A DNA stretch of 64,000 bases, from positions 5,647,001-5,711,000 of the forward strand of contig NC_087111.1 of assembly GCF_963855985.1 (NCBI RefSeq). Reading direction: 5' to 3'. Origin of the DNA: Ostrinia nubilalis (Eukaryota > Arthropoda > Insecta > Lepidoptera > Crambidae). A program made the translations under genes and the position numbers. Each line of letters starts with the position of its first letter. Position 1 is the first letter of the stretch. Of the stretch, positions 27,601 through 39,600 are shown piece by piece. The notes below the pieces were generated by a model. The model was given only the letters and a program-made list of their open reading frames with translations, was not told the origin of the DNA and ran no database searches.

Positions 27601-30600
27601 GCACCATTATCTTATCATTTGCGAAACGATCAACAATCATACATGAATATGTAAAATTGCTGAGTGACCTCACCGTTATCAAGCAAACAAAGAAATTAAT
27701 TACAACACTCTTAACAGCCTTAGGAAATTGAATTTTATGAAATATGGGGGCGAATAAGAAATATTTATGATCAGTCATACAGGGTGGAAACGATAAGTGA
27801 TCTCACTCGATTATTTCTAAACTATACAAGATATCAATAAACTAGTTATTGATCCTGAAAGTGCTTCATGAGCTCTATCAAACGGTATTAATAATAGGTT
27901 ACAGAATAAACTGGATCTATCCGAAACTTCAATGTTTCCAGCTTCCATACATTTGGTAAAGTCACATTATTTTAAAAACTACATAATGATATCGTAAAAC
28001 TGATTACTGATTCTAAAAGTGCTTCACAAGCTCTATCCAATGGTATCAATAATAGGTTACAGAATAAACTGGATCTAACCAAAAATTCAATGTTTCCTTC
28101 TTCCATACATTTAGTACTACCACAGTCATGACACTCATCTCTTGACAATATTATAGCAAGTAAAGCCTAAAACCAATGTTTTTCATTAATAATTTAAAAT
28201 AAGAATACAATTTACGAGTTTATTTTAAGTATTTATTATTAAATTAAAAAAATTACACTTCTAATATTGTGTGTCTGGCATACATTTAGTATGGAAGCTG
28301 GAAACATTGAATTTTCAGATAGATCCAGTTTATTCTGTAACTTATTATTGGTACCGTTTGAAAGAGCTCATTAAGCACTTTCAGGATCAGTAACCAGTTT
28401 TTTAATATCTTGTATAGTTAAGAAATAATCGAGTGAGATCACTTAACGTTTCCACCCTGTATACTGCTACGCGAGGGTATAATATTATGAGCTATTCGTC
28501 AAGTAATAAAGGTAGCTGGATTCAGGCCGCTACCACAACCGCTTAGTCCAGTCAATAAAGCATTATAGATGGAAAACTGTAGAACACAATTTCTGACTTC
28601 AGGACTTTATTTAGACTAGTTAGGAGGTGAACATAGCAAAAGTCCCCGCCCTTAGCCCTTGAGCCGGCGGGGAGAGGAGGGTTTAAAGGTGCCACTTTTC
28701 GGTTTTTCGCTTAATCCTCGGAAACTATGCGACCTAGTGACATGACTACTATGAACCAAAAAAAGCTTATTCAATTTGCTACAGATGAGATAAACAAGTT
28801 TTTCTATGAATTGTATAGTTTTCGCGGCATCTGCTCTAGAAGGTCTGTAATTTTGGAAATTTTATTTTTGTCTTACATGTTCCCATCAGGAGAAATTCGA
28901 CTAAATCAACATTGAGCAATCATTCTAGACATGCGGGAGCATGTTAAGCCTAGTTCCAGCGAGGGGACTACACCGTGCGTATATTTAGACGAATCACTTT
29001 GAGCCACTTTTGACTCCTCATCACTCAAAAACTACTGTGCATTAACACTTCAAATTTGGCTCATGTGTTGAGACTTGCAAGATATGCATCAGTTTCAAAT
29101 TTCATAAATATGCCTCAAACGGTTTTTTAGATATTGACGTCCAAAAATCTACATGTCTGACCTATAGACCAAATTCTAACCACTTCCAGATGACCTCGAA
29201 GGTTCAAATTTGGCATCCAGAAAGGTAGTTATGTAAATACAAAGGAACCAATAAAAAACCAGTAAATTTTAACATTTCACATGTGATAGATAGATAGTAG
29301 TGCTCTAAATATCGATTTTTGAACGTCAATACCTAAATAACCGTTTGAGATATATTTATGAAATTTGAAGCTGATGTATATCTTGCAAGTCTCAATACAT
29401 GAGCCAAATTTGAAGTGTTAATGCACACTAGTTTTTGAATGATGAGGAGTCAAAAGTGGCTCTAATTGGTTCGTCTAAATATACGCACGGTGCAGTCCCC
29501 TCCATGGAACTAGGCTTAACATGCTCCCGCATGTCTATAGTGTTTGCTCAATGTTGATTTAGTCGATTTTCTCCTGATGGGAACATGTAAGACAAAAATA
29601 AAATTTCCAATTTTACAGACCTTCTAGAGCAGATGCCGCAAAAACTATACAAGATATAGAAAAACTTGACGGTCTCACCTGTAGCAAATTGAATAAGCTT
29701 TTTTTGGTTCATAGTAATCATGTCACTAGGACGCATAGTTTCCGAGGATTAAGCGAAAAACCGAAAAGTGGTACCTTTAAACCCCCCTCTCCCCGCCGGC
29801 TCAAGGGCTAAGGGCGGGGACTTTTGCTATGTTCACCACCTAACTAGGCTAAATAAAGTCCCGAGGTCAGATATTGTGTTCCACGGATTTCTCTCTACAC
29901 CGTCGTTAAGGCATTCATTGACTGGACTAGCTAGCAACCGACTATTATGGAAATCATTGGTTCAACAGTGGACGTTCTATGGCTGATATGATGATGATTA
30001 GTCAAGTCAGAGGGAAGAGGACATTGGCTGCGGCTGGCCAAGTCATATCCATTATTTCTAGGGTTCCGTAGCCAATAAGGTGTATTCAATTTTTTTATTT
30101 TTTTTACTTTGAGTGTCATGAACTATTTTTGACGATGACTGTACTAAGTAATCTGTGGTTTTGACACACAGGCTGCCCACAAAAGTGGTAAAAAACAAAG
30201 TGTATTTTTGTGACAACCGTTAGGTTAACATAAAATATCGTAAAAGCTATGAAATCATTTAAAGTTGTACCCGCAAACGTAAAACATTCGTGTGATCATC
30301 CAATACATCCGTACATTATACTACGACTACACTACAATAACGTATGTGCATAATTACAAGGTTTAAACTTTAATGTGTTAAATATTCGGCTGAACTGACT
30401 ATTGAAAGGACATTACAACGCGAACGTGTCAGATCCTATGTATTTCGCCTGTCATCACTTACTTTCTTTTTTTTTTCTTTTTATCTGTCAAATTACAATT
30501 GCAGATTACAATGCCTCAAGTAAAGCTTCAGTGCTAGGCTCAGTTGCACCATCTTAACTTTAACCGTAACTATAACCGGTATTTTTGTATGGAGTTTGAC

Positions 30601-33600
30601 AGCTTTTGAATTTGTTTGTCATAGTTATAGTACCTAAGTCAAAGTTTATTTTATTCTGTACTTAGGCCTTTTTTAGGGCGCTTATGTCCCAAATAGCTTG
30701 CCCTACCACCACTTCGGGACAACATAATAATATGGGCTGGTACCTACTGAGAAGAAGTAAGATAGAGCAAGCAACCCAGCGTGAATCTCAATTTAATATC
30801 GATTATTTGTTAAATCGATCGAAATCGAAAAGGCAAAACCAGTTTTCTAATTAGGATCGAAAATAGAAGGACACCACGACCAAAACAAATACAAATGCGA
30901 AGTTTAGTAGATGACATCATAATGATAAAATGTAGAAGTCATTGAACCGGATTATTATTTCGCTTCATAGCTTTATTTGTCGTCACAAGATATCGAAATG
31001 TAACTCGATAAAAACAATTGCACCAGACGATCAGTCGGCACGTGCCTTCAATCGAGTTGAAAACGTCACGTGGACATCGATAAAAGTTACTGCACAGGAT
31101 GAACTTCTTTCTTCTTCTTCGAAAGACAGTTTAGTAATTTGTATTGAACAAATTAATAGTCCCTTTAACCCCTCGTGCTTCTTCCAGTAACTGGGCCCAC
31201 CTTCAATGTAAATAACCTTCAATTAGTAAATTAAGCACCAAATCAACAAAATTTACTCTAGAATCTTAGTGAAAGTAAAAATTCAATCCTGCGACTTAGC
31301 CCGTTGACCAAGCTAAAAGTGGGCCAAGTCACTGGAAGACTGCTTGTGTTTAGTCCAACGGCGACGAGGTTCAAGCCAGCGTTCCTCGGATCTCGAGTCG
31401 GCAAGTCCGACACCATCACCGTTCTGTTCGGTTCTGTTCTGGTCTCTTCAAAATAAAATTAAATGTTTTGTTTTGAAACCATTGAAACGGATGTTCCGTG
31501 TAGTAATTTTTTTACTGTTGTTGACAAGGTCACTGATAAGGTGCGATAAGAGGATGAATGGTTTACTTCCTAAACAATACAGCATTTAAATTACCCTTAC
31601 TTTTATAAAAAGCCTAAACGTGATAATTTGGACGTATCCTCGACGCCATATAGAAGAACAAATAAGAAAGAAGAAGCATCTGTTGCTATGTTATGTCAGC
31701 GAAAAGATAAGTTTAGGCACGTTTAGGTGACTACTTGATCAACCCACCAAAAAAAATTTTTTTATAAGTATACTGCAATTGGTACTTCTCTGCTGGAATC
31801 GATACGAAGAAGATCACGGTGGTCCAAGTCACATTTTCATCTTTTTGAAAAAGTATTTCATATACCCAAAGATTTCTTTATCGCTATGTTTCTAAAGTCA
31901 CGATAACCTCGGTTAACTTTCGGAGTAGACCTGCTTATCATCACAATAGCACCAAATATTAACATCTGAGTAATGTTTTAATCTAGGTTTTTCCCCAACG
32001 TAACTAATAATTATAGCTGCCTAATTAATTAACTGTGTTATTATGACACTGTTCGTGTTTCGATCTTTTGTTCGACTGGTGTCCTTTAGTAAAGGTATCT
32101 ACTACTTTACATAATGAGATATCTTGGAAGTTGGTTAATTTTGGTATAAATTGGTGTAAGCCGCGCCAAAAGAAACTGGCAATTTCGAAAACTTGTAAAA
32201 TAAAATAAAATTATGATCACTCAGACCGTCAACCCTCTATTTTGGTAGATTTGTGTCATGTCTTATTCACACAGTGTTATTTATAAACATTCAATGCGAT
32301 GATCTTAATATTTTTATGAAAATCCCAAACAGATTGGTTTCTCAGGAGTATCTTTTTCATTACCAACTATAATATCTTTGTCAGCGCATCAATGCGAGCC
32401 GTAGGTACAATATGCGAGAAATTGACCAAGACGAAGCGCGAGCAGTTACACCTAAGTATGGGCTACTCACGGCGAAATTAAGTGAAGTGCGTGTTTACAC
32501 TATACGTCTAATTTCCCGCATAGTGAATTTGCATCATAAAATTTACTTCTACAATTCATCAGATGTTTGCTGAAACATGTAGGCAATTTAAATCAGTCTT
32601 TGATGTGATTTGTTGCAGTTGTCCCCCCATTCGCATTTGGTCCCACAGACGCAAGTGGTTCGCAGATGGTCACATTTTTCATTACCAAGTCTAAACTTTT
32701 GAAGGTTATCTGAATGTGACCATTATAGTATAAGATCCCGCTATACAACGACCTTCACCGAGATGCTTATTTGATGAAACATATTTTATATTCAATTTAA
32801 CATGTCAATAATTATATTGCTTAAGGGTTGCCTAATAAATTTCAGTCCAGGATATGATTAATTAATCATTAAAAAAAGTTTTATTTTTAAATATTTCATC
32901 GGTTTGATTATTAAACAAACTCCATACCAATCGAAAGTATGAAGCCCATAGAATATGCAAACGTTAGGTTGCCTATTCTTTTCCAGTCATAACTCTCGGG
33001 TTGCCAGGTATAAACAGGTAAATTGATAGAGCATTTTGCATCGGTCTGATAATTTAATCAAATATAAATGAAAATAAAGATTATTTCATTATGAACACGG
33101 TGGTATAGGGTTGCCTGCGAAAAATCAGTCCTGAATGACGGTTGTCGAATTTCGTAAAGTGAAATTAAAACTGAAAGGTGACATTTTTCGAGTAGTTGGC
33201 AACATTTGGGAAAGACGAGTTGTATGAGGCGTTTGTGTGTCTTGTCAAGAGGTGTCGCTTGGGTGAAAAAAATTCTCCAGTGTTGCCATGCTTTCGGAGA
33301 TTTGGTCCAAAAATGTCGAAAGTGGAAATAACGACTTCCGGTCAAAAATTTGGATGACGCCTCCTGCAAAAGGGTCGTACAAATGACATTTGACCATTTT
33401 CATCTCGATCACCTGGCAACACTTGCAGCTATGGGGAAAAGTATTTTTTTTCGACATGGGTGTCTTTAAAGTTAAGGACGGACAGAAGGAGATATGGCAG
33501 AAAAATCCAAAAATGGGGTTTGGTCGGTTATACGACCCAAATTATGGGAAAAATCCGAAAATTCAGAAAATCAAGATGGCGACCGAGTGAGCGGCCATTT

Positions 33601-36600
33601 TGTAAAAAGTTTCAGATTTCTGATTTTTCAAATGCATTTTTTGGGCAGTTGGCAACATTTGGGAAACTCGAGTTGTATAGAGCGATTACGTAGTTTGCTA
33701 AGGAGTATCGTTTGGAAAAACAACATTTTCCAGTGTTGCCATACTTATTGCATTTTTCGCTTAATCTAGACCATTTTCCGCGCCGAAACCCATTTTTACT
33801 TTTTTTCTAACTTAAACCAATCCCGTGAAACAATTCCTTAAAACCACCCAAGTCCCAAAATTTTGTGGCCCCGTAACTGCCAGTGTTGCCAGGTAATCGA
33901 GATAAAAATAGTCAAATGTCATTAGTTTGACCTATTTGCAGGAGGCGTCATCCAAATTTTGGACCAAAAGTCGTTATTTCCATTTTTTACATGTTTTGAC
34001 CAAATCTTTCAAAGTATGGCAACACTGGAAAATGTTGTTTTTTCCAAACGATACTCCTTAGCAAACTACGTAATCGCTCTATACAACTCGAGTTTCCCAA
34101 ATGTTGCCAACTGCCCAAAAAATGCATTTGAAAAATCAGAAATCTGAAACTTTTTACAAAATGACCGCTCACTCGGTCGCCATCTTGATTTTCTGAATTT
34201 TCGGATTTTTCCCATAATCTGGGTCGTATAACCGACCAAACCCCATTTTTGGATTTTTTCTGCCATATCTCCTTCTGTCCGTCCTTAACTTTAAAGACAC
34301 CCATGTCGAAAAAAAAAAATACTTTTCCCCGTAGCTGCCAGTGTTGCCAGGTGATCGAGATGAAAATGATTAAATGTCATTTGTACGACTCTTTTGCAGG
34401 AGGCGTCATCCAAATTTTTGACCGGAAGTCGTTATTTCCACTTTCGACATTTTTGGACCAAATCTCCGAAAGCATGGCAACACTGGAGAAATTTCTTCAC
34501 CCAAGCGACACCTCTTGACAAGACACACAAACGCCTCATACAACTCGTCTTTCCCAAATGTTGCCAACTACTCGAAAAATGTCACCTTTCAGTTTTAATT
34601 TCACTTTACAAAATTCGACAACCGTCATTCAGGACTGATTTTTCGCAGGCAACCCTATACCACCGTGTTCATAATGAAATAATCTTTATTTTCATTTATA
34701 TTTGATTAAATTATCAGACCGATGCAAAATGCTCTATCAATTTACCTGTTTATACCTGGCAACCCGAGAGTTATGACTGGAAAAGAATAGGCAACCTAAC
34801 GTTTGCATATTCTATGGGCTTCATACTTTCGATTGGTATGGAGTTTGTTTAATAATCAAACCGATGAAATATTTAAAAATAAAACTTTTTTTAATGATTA
34901 ATTAATCATATCCTGGACTGGAATTTATTAGGCAACCCTTAAGCAATATAATTATTGACATGTTAAATTGAATATAAAATATGTTTCATCAAATAAGCAT
35001 CTCGGTGAAGGTCGTTGTATAGCGGGATCTTAGACTATTACCATTTACGAGTGTGGGACCACTTGCGTCTACCAAATGCGAATGGGACAAATTGCGGTCA
35101 TACTGTTTTTTTACCAAGAGCGTAAAAAGATACTATGCACGTCATTGTTTTAGAAGCAGGCTGAAAGCCTGGGCCCTGGACTTGCATAGAATGCCAATTG
35201 AAAAAGAAGGGTGTGTCTGTAAATTGTACCTGGGCATGGTTTTTTGAGAGCAGGTTCTGGGCACTTTCCCGGTGTTTTTGGGAGCAGTCTGAGACAAAGC
35301 AGGTAATTACCCAGAAACTTTTAGGGCTGCCCCAGAGTGCCCAATAGAAAAGGAATCTATTAATTTTACCTGCGCATGCTAAATGATTTTTTGGGAGCGG
35401 GTTGAGACCCGGGACATTTTTAAAAGGGGGCTTAGGGTTATTCGAGCTTGATTGATCATTTGCGAATAGGACCACTAGCTTCTGCGTTACCAAATGCCAA
35501 TAGGACGAATTGCGTCAAACCTTCCAGGGTTTGAATCTTTCAGGTTTTGGTTTCCAATGAAAAATACGGCTAAGCGGACGGAAGGCTAAGTTGGTTCACG
35601 AGGGTGGAACACCTCTCAGGGTCCTTGCGGCCATCGAACGAGTCCAACTCCGCCGCGAACATGTTGTGAGCGTCATAGAATGGATACTTGTGATGTACGG
35701 ATTTTTGAAAGCAGGCTTACCAGAACTCGTGCCCAGGGTTCTCAATGGAAAATGAGGCCTACCAGGGAACTTGGCCAGAGATCCAATGGAAAATGCTTCG
35801 TTATTATTTACCTGCGCATGCCTAAGCTGGTTCACGAGGGTGGAACACCTCTCCGGGTCCTTGCGGCCGTCGAACGAGTCCAACTCCGCCGCGACCATGT
35901 TGAGAGCGTCGTCGGCGTAGAAGAACTGGGCCAGCAAGGACCGGTCATCCCTCTGGAACAAAGGAATGAAAGTTAGTCATGATGATAATAGAAAACTAAA
36001 TGCTGAAAAGAACTTTGTGCCTCGGCATATGCTAAGCGAGGAATTATTTGGTACAAAAAATATAAATAACAAAAGTGACCCCCAATGAAATAAATACTTC
36101 AGTAATAATGTAGTTTTTTAGTGCCTAATCACGTATTTTCACAATCAAAGAAAATTAATCGCACACGTTTCGGTCTAACCTATTTTGTTTTAAATTAATC
36201 AACAGTACATTGACCTTATATTGTAATTATTTCTAAAACAACAGCTGTGCCGGGGCCCTTTTAAGCAAGCGGAGTAAATGACCTCCCTGACCTTTCCGGT
36301 TGACCTGCCAAAGTTTTTATTGCGTACCTAATTATTTCGAATGATTGGTATACAGATTTATCATGCCTAGCTTCAGTCCGTGGGTTCGCCTGCGTGGATT
36401 TCCGACCTATCACTAAGAATCTTTATATCACGGCCTCTGATTAAAAACCCGTTATTTCTCACCATTACTATAAATTATTATGAGTTTTGAGTTGTATCAC
36501 CTATTACTTGAGAAACACAAAGACAAACTTTAACCCTATAAACATTTATTTTCGCATCCACAAAGATGTCTGAAGTCAGATCTACTTCTATACCAAAATT

Positions 36601-39600
36601 ATGTAGTTCTAAATGGATTCGGCTCCTTAGAGACTATCAGTAGTTTTTGGAACGATGTTGCTTTCGCATTTTTAATTAGTATTGATAGTCGATGTCATTG
36701 GTTTCTTTCATTAGTATAACGTTCCTTGAGCAGAACGTTATTTATTTACAAGTTTAACAAGCGCTGATACTTTTAAAATTGTCGAACTGATCATTAATTC
36801 CGGTCAAATGTCAGAATGTCTAATAAACAATGGCACTTTCAAATTCAAAACAAGTATAGTGACAAATACTAACTCAAAGATCCTTGAACAGGTCGAGGCG
36901 AAGGGCGAACACGCTACCTCCAAAGAGTTCAAGAATCGTACAAATTATTCAAGTGTTAAGAATGTTCTTGACGGTGAGTGACTGAAACTGAAGTTTTCCA
37001 AGAATAAGTTTCGTTATTTTTTATTTGTTTAGCAACACAATACAGACTACAAGTGAATGCATAGCTAAAATGATTAAACCAGGTTACAAAATAAACACAA
37101 CTGGTTAAATATTTAGATACCTTTTAAAACTTCTAATATAGCTGGCAACAATAATAATAATCTGTAAAATTTGATACAATAACAAATAAAATAAATAATT
37201 TGAAAATCAATAGAGCTACTTACGCTTACAGTTAAGTTTGGAAAAGATACATCTGATTAATGAAAATGTTGAACGGTTTGCATAAAAGCAACCCTGAAAT
37301 AGAGAAGAAGATCAATGACAAAGAAGACCTTATCTTATTCAATCAAGTGGATCTTGTCTAATATAAATAAATTAACAAATAATTATGCTAAACAAGCAAA
37401 ATTTAATTTGATGCAAAATGTATCAGGGTTTCACAAAATATTGCGTTTTTGCAAATCACGAAACCCCAATGCAAAGTTACAAACTTGTTTCTAATAAACG
37501 ATTGACATTATTAGAGGCAGTTCAACCAAACGGCCGATTCTACGCGATATGCTAAATGTAAACTTGTAAATTGCTTTTACATAGTTAATTCATGCCAGCT
37601 AGTATGTTAAGTGAATTAGCAAGAATTCCAGAGGAGCTAGGTAAGTGGACCGAAGCAACAGGGCTTCTCAGTGTACGAGGAGTATGACCGAGAAAATCTG
37701 ATGTTCTCATCATACTAATAACTTTCAAACCCTGTTTCATGGAAAAAAAATCGTTAAATACTTCGTCTCAAATTCACAATTTAAGCAAAGATCTGGATGA
37801 CGTACAAATGACTAAATCGAGATAATTCTAGAAGGCAAAGTCTAAAAGAAAAACGGCTAAGGAAAATTAATACAGGAAAATAAAAAAAATAATGGTATCT
37901 TATAAAGTAGTAGTAATACTGGACAAAGAGTTGACCCTTGAAGGACACCTGGAAAATTTTACATTTATCAAACGCCATAATCGAAACTTTTTGTATGGAA
38001 AACCTCAGCGATTCAGGACACAAACTTTGTATAGGCTTAGTTAAAGTGAGTGGCTGCGACCAAGGCGACAGACGTCACACTCGGTTGGATTTCATCGCTT
38101 ATTTCACTTTCATCAGACCCTGATAAAGCAGTTTCAACTTTATTCAACGTACCATTAAACCTACTGTCGTCGAGCATCGTCTTTATTTTTGTTTTTAAAC
38201 GAGAATGCAAATCGATTTGACAATTGCAAGATTCGGACATCGCTCGCAACAAAATCGCGACGAGGATTTGCTAAACTGTTTATGTAATGTTTGAATGTTT
38301 CTCAAAGGATTTAAATTGGCTGTATCGTTTCTAAACATTAATAATTCAACATAGCTAGAGCTACTGTACTTATTTTTTACAACTGTTCTACTTTTACTGG
38401 ACATGTCTGTAAAATGAAGCCTACTTTTTGCTGAAAAAGTTTCCTACATCGATTGATTAATTTCATTAGAAAAACCCTACTTATATTAAAAATTCTTAAG
38501 CAAAAATAACAGATTTAACAAATCATTTTAATATTTAAACAATAAATTGAATTGAACTGTAAAGTCTAGTATGCAAATCATCTTCCAGCGCAAAAAAATA
38601 ACTTTTTATGCCATCATAGTGTCAACAAAATTTTGATTTCGCTTATAAAAAGACACCTTTATTAGATGTTTTAAGTCAGGCCTCGGAAAGATCCTAAAAT
38701 TCCGTGATCTTAACTTGTACCGTGTAAATCAATTATTAAACATAACAAAACACAAGTGATAGAGATACATGATGAATGACTTTCACTAACATTTTACTGA
38801 TTGTACAAACAGACAAGTATTTACTACACATAGACAAAGAGTCATTAATTGTACAAACAAGCAGCATAACAGTAATAGTTTACACAAACGTCTTGCCTCT
38901 TAACTTTTTAAACATTTACCTAAATACATATGGGTGTTTCTCTGCTATTTGGAAAATCGTCCATACAAGACTGTCCTAAAGTAATTTTATTAAATGTTGA
39001 GAAATTTTGTTAACGAAATTCAGGGCAATAGTAATTTAAATACATATCTAAAAAAGCCCACACATTTTCCCCTTAGTTTTTGAGTTATTGGCGATTTTTC
39101 GCAAAATTGCGACAGGGGAATGTTGCAACCACCCAGGGGAATGTATTATGGACAAAAACAATTAGTATTTTTCTTTGAATAAACAAACTCTTTATTTTTC
39201 TTTGCTATTATAAAAATATGTAAGTTTTTGAAACAAAAAATATTATTATTAAAACAAATATTACTAATTTATAATGACTTTTCTTAAGCCTAATAACAGT
39301 AGCATTAAACTTAACGAACAATTAAGTTTTAAGACTTAAATTGTATGACACTAAAGTCAGTCTTTATAATAATGAAAAATGTAGTGTCCTGCCTTTTATA
39401 ACAGAACCAAAAAAATACAAAAAGTACTAAACAAAAAACATTATTACTGCTAATTTTTGTTTTTTGACCCCGTTTCTGGTGAATGTAATATTGAAACGCT
39501 ATTCTTGTTATTTCGTGTTGGGTCAGATGATCTTAAAGGCGCCTGATGTTCTTCTGCGAAATCTTCTGAATCAGATGTAGGTATTTTCCCTTCCGAAATT

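Noticed and set aside
33058..34705. Frames of about 60-105 codons found on both strands with the same translation
   Set aside because: They mirror each other because of the foldback arms and lack recognisable domains.
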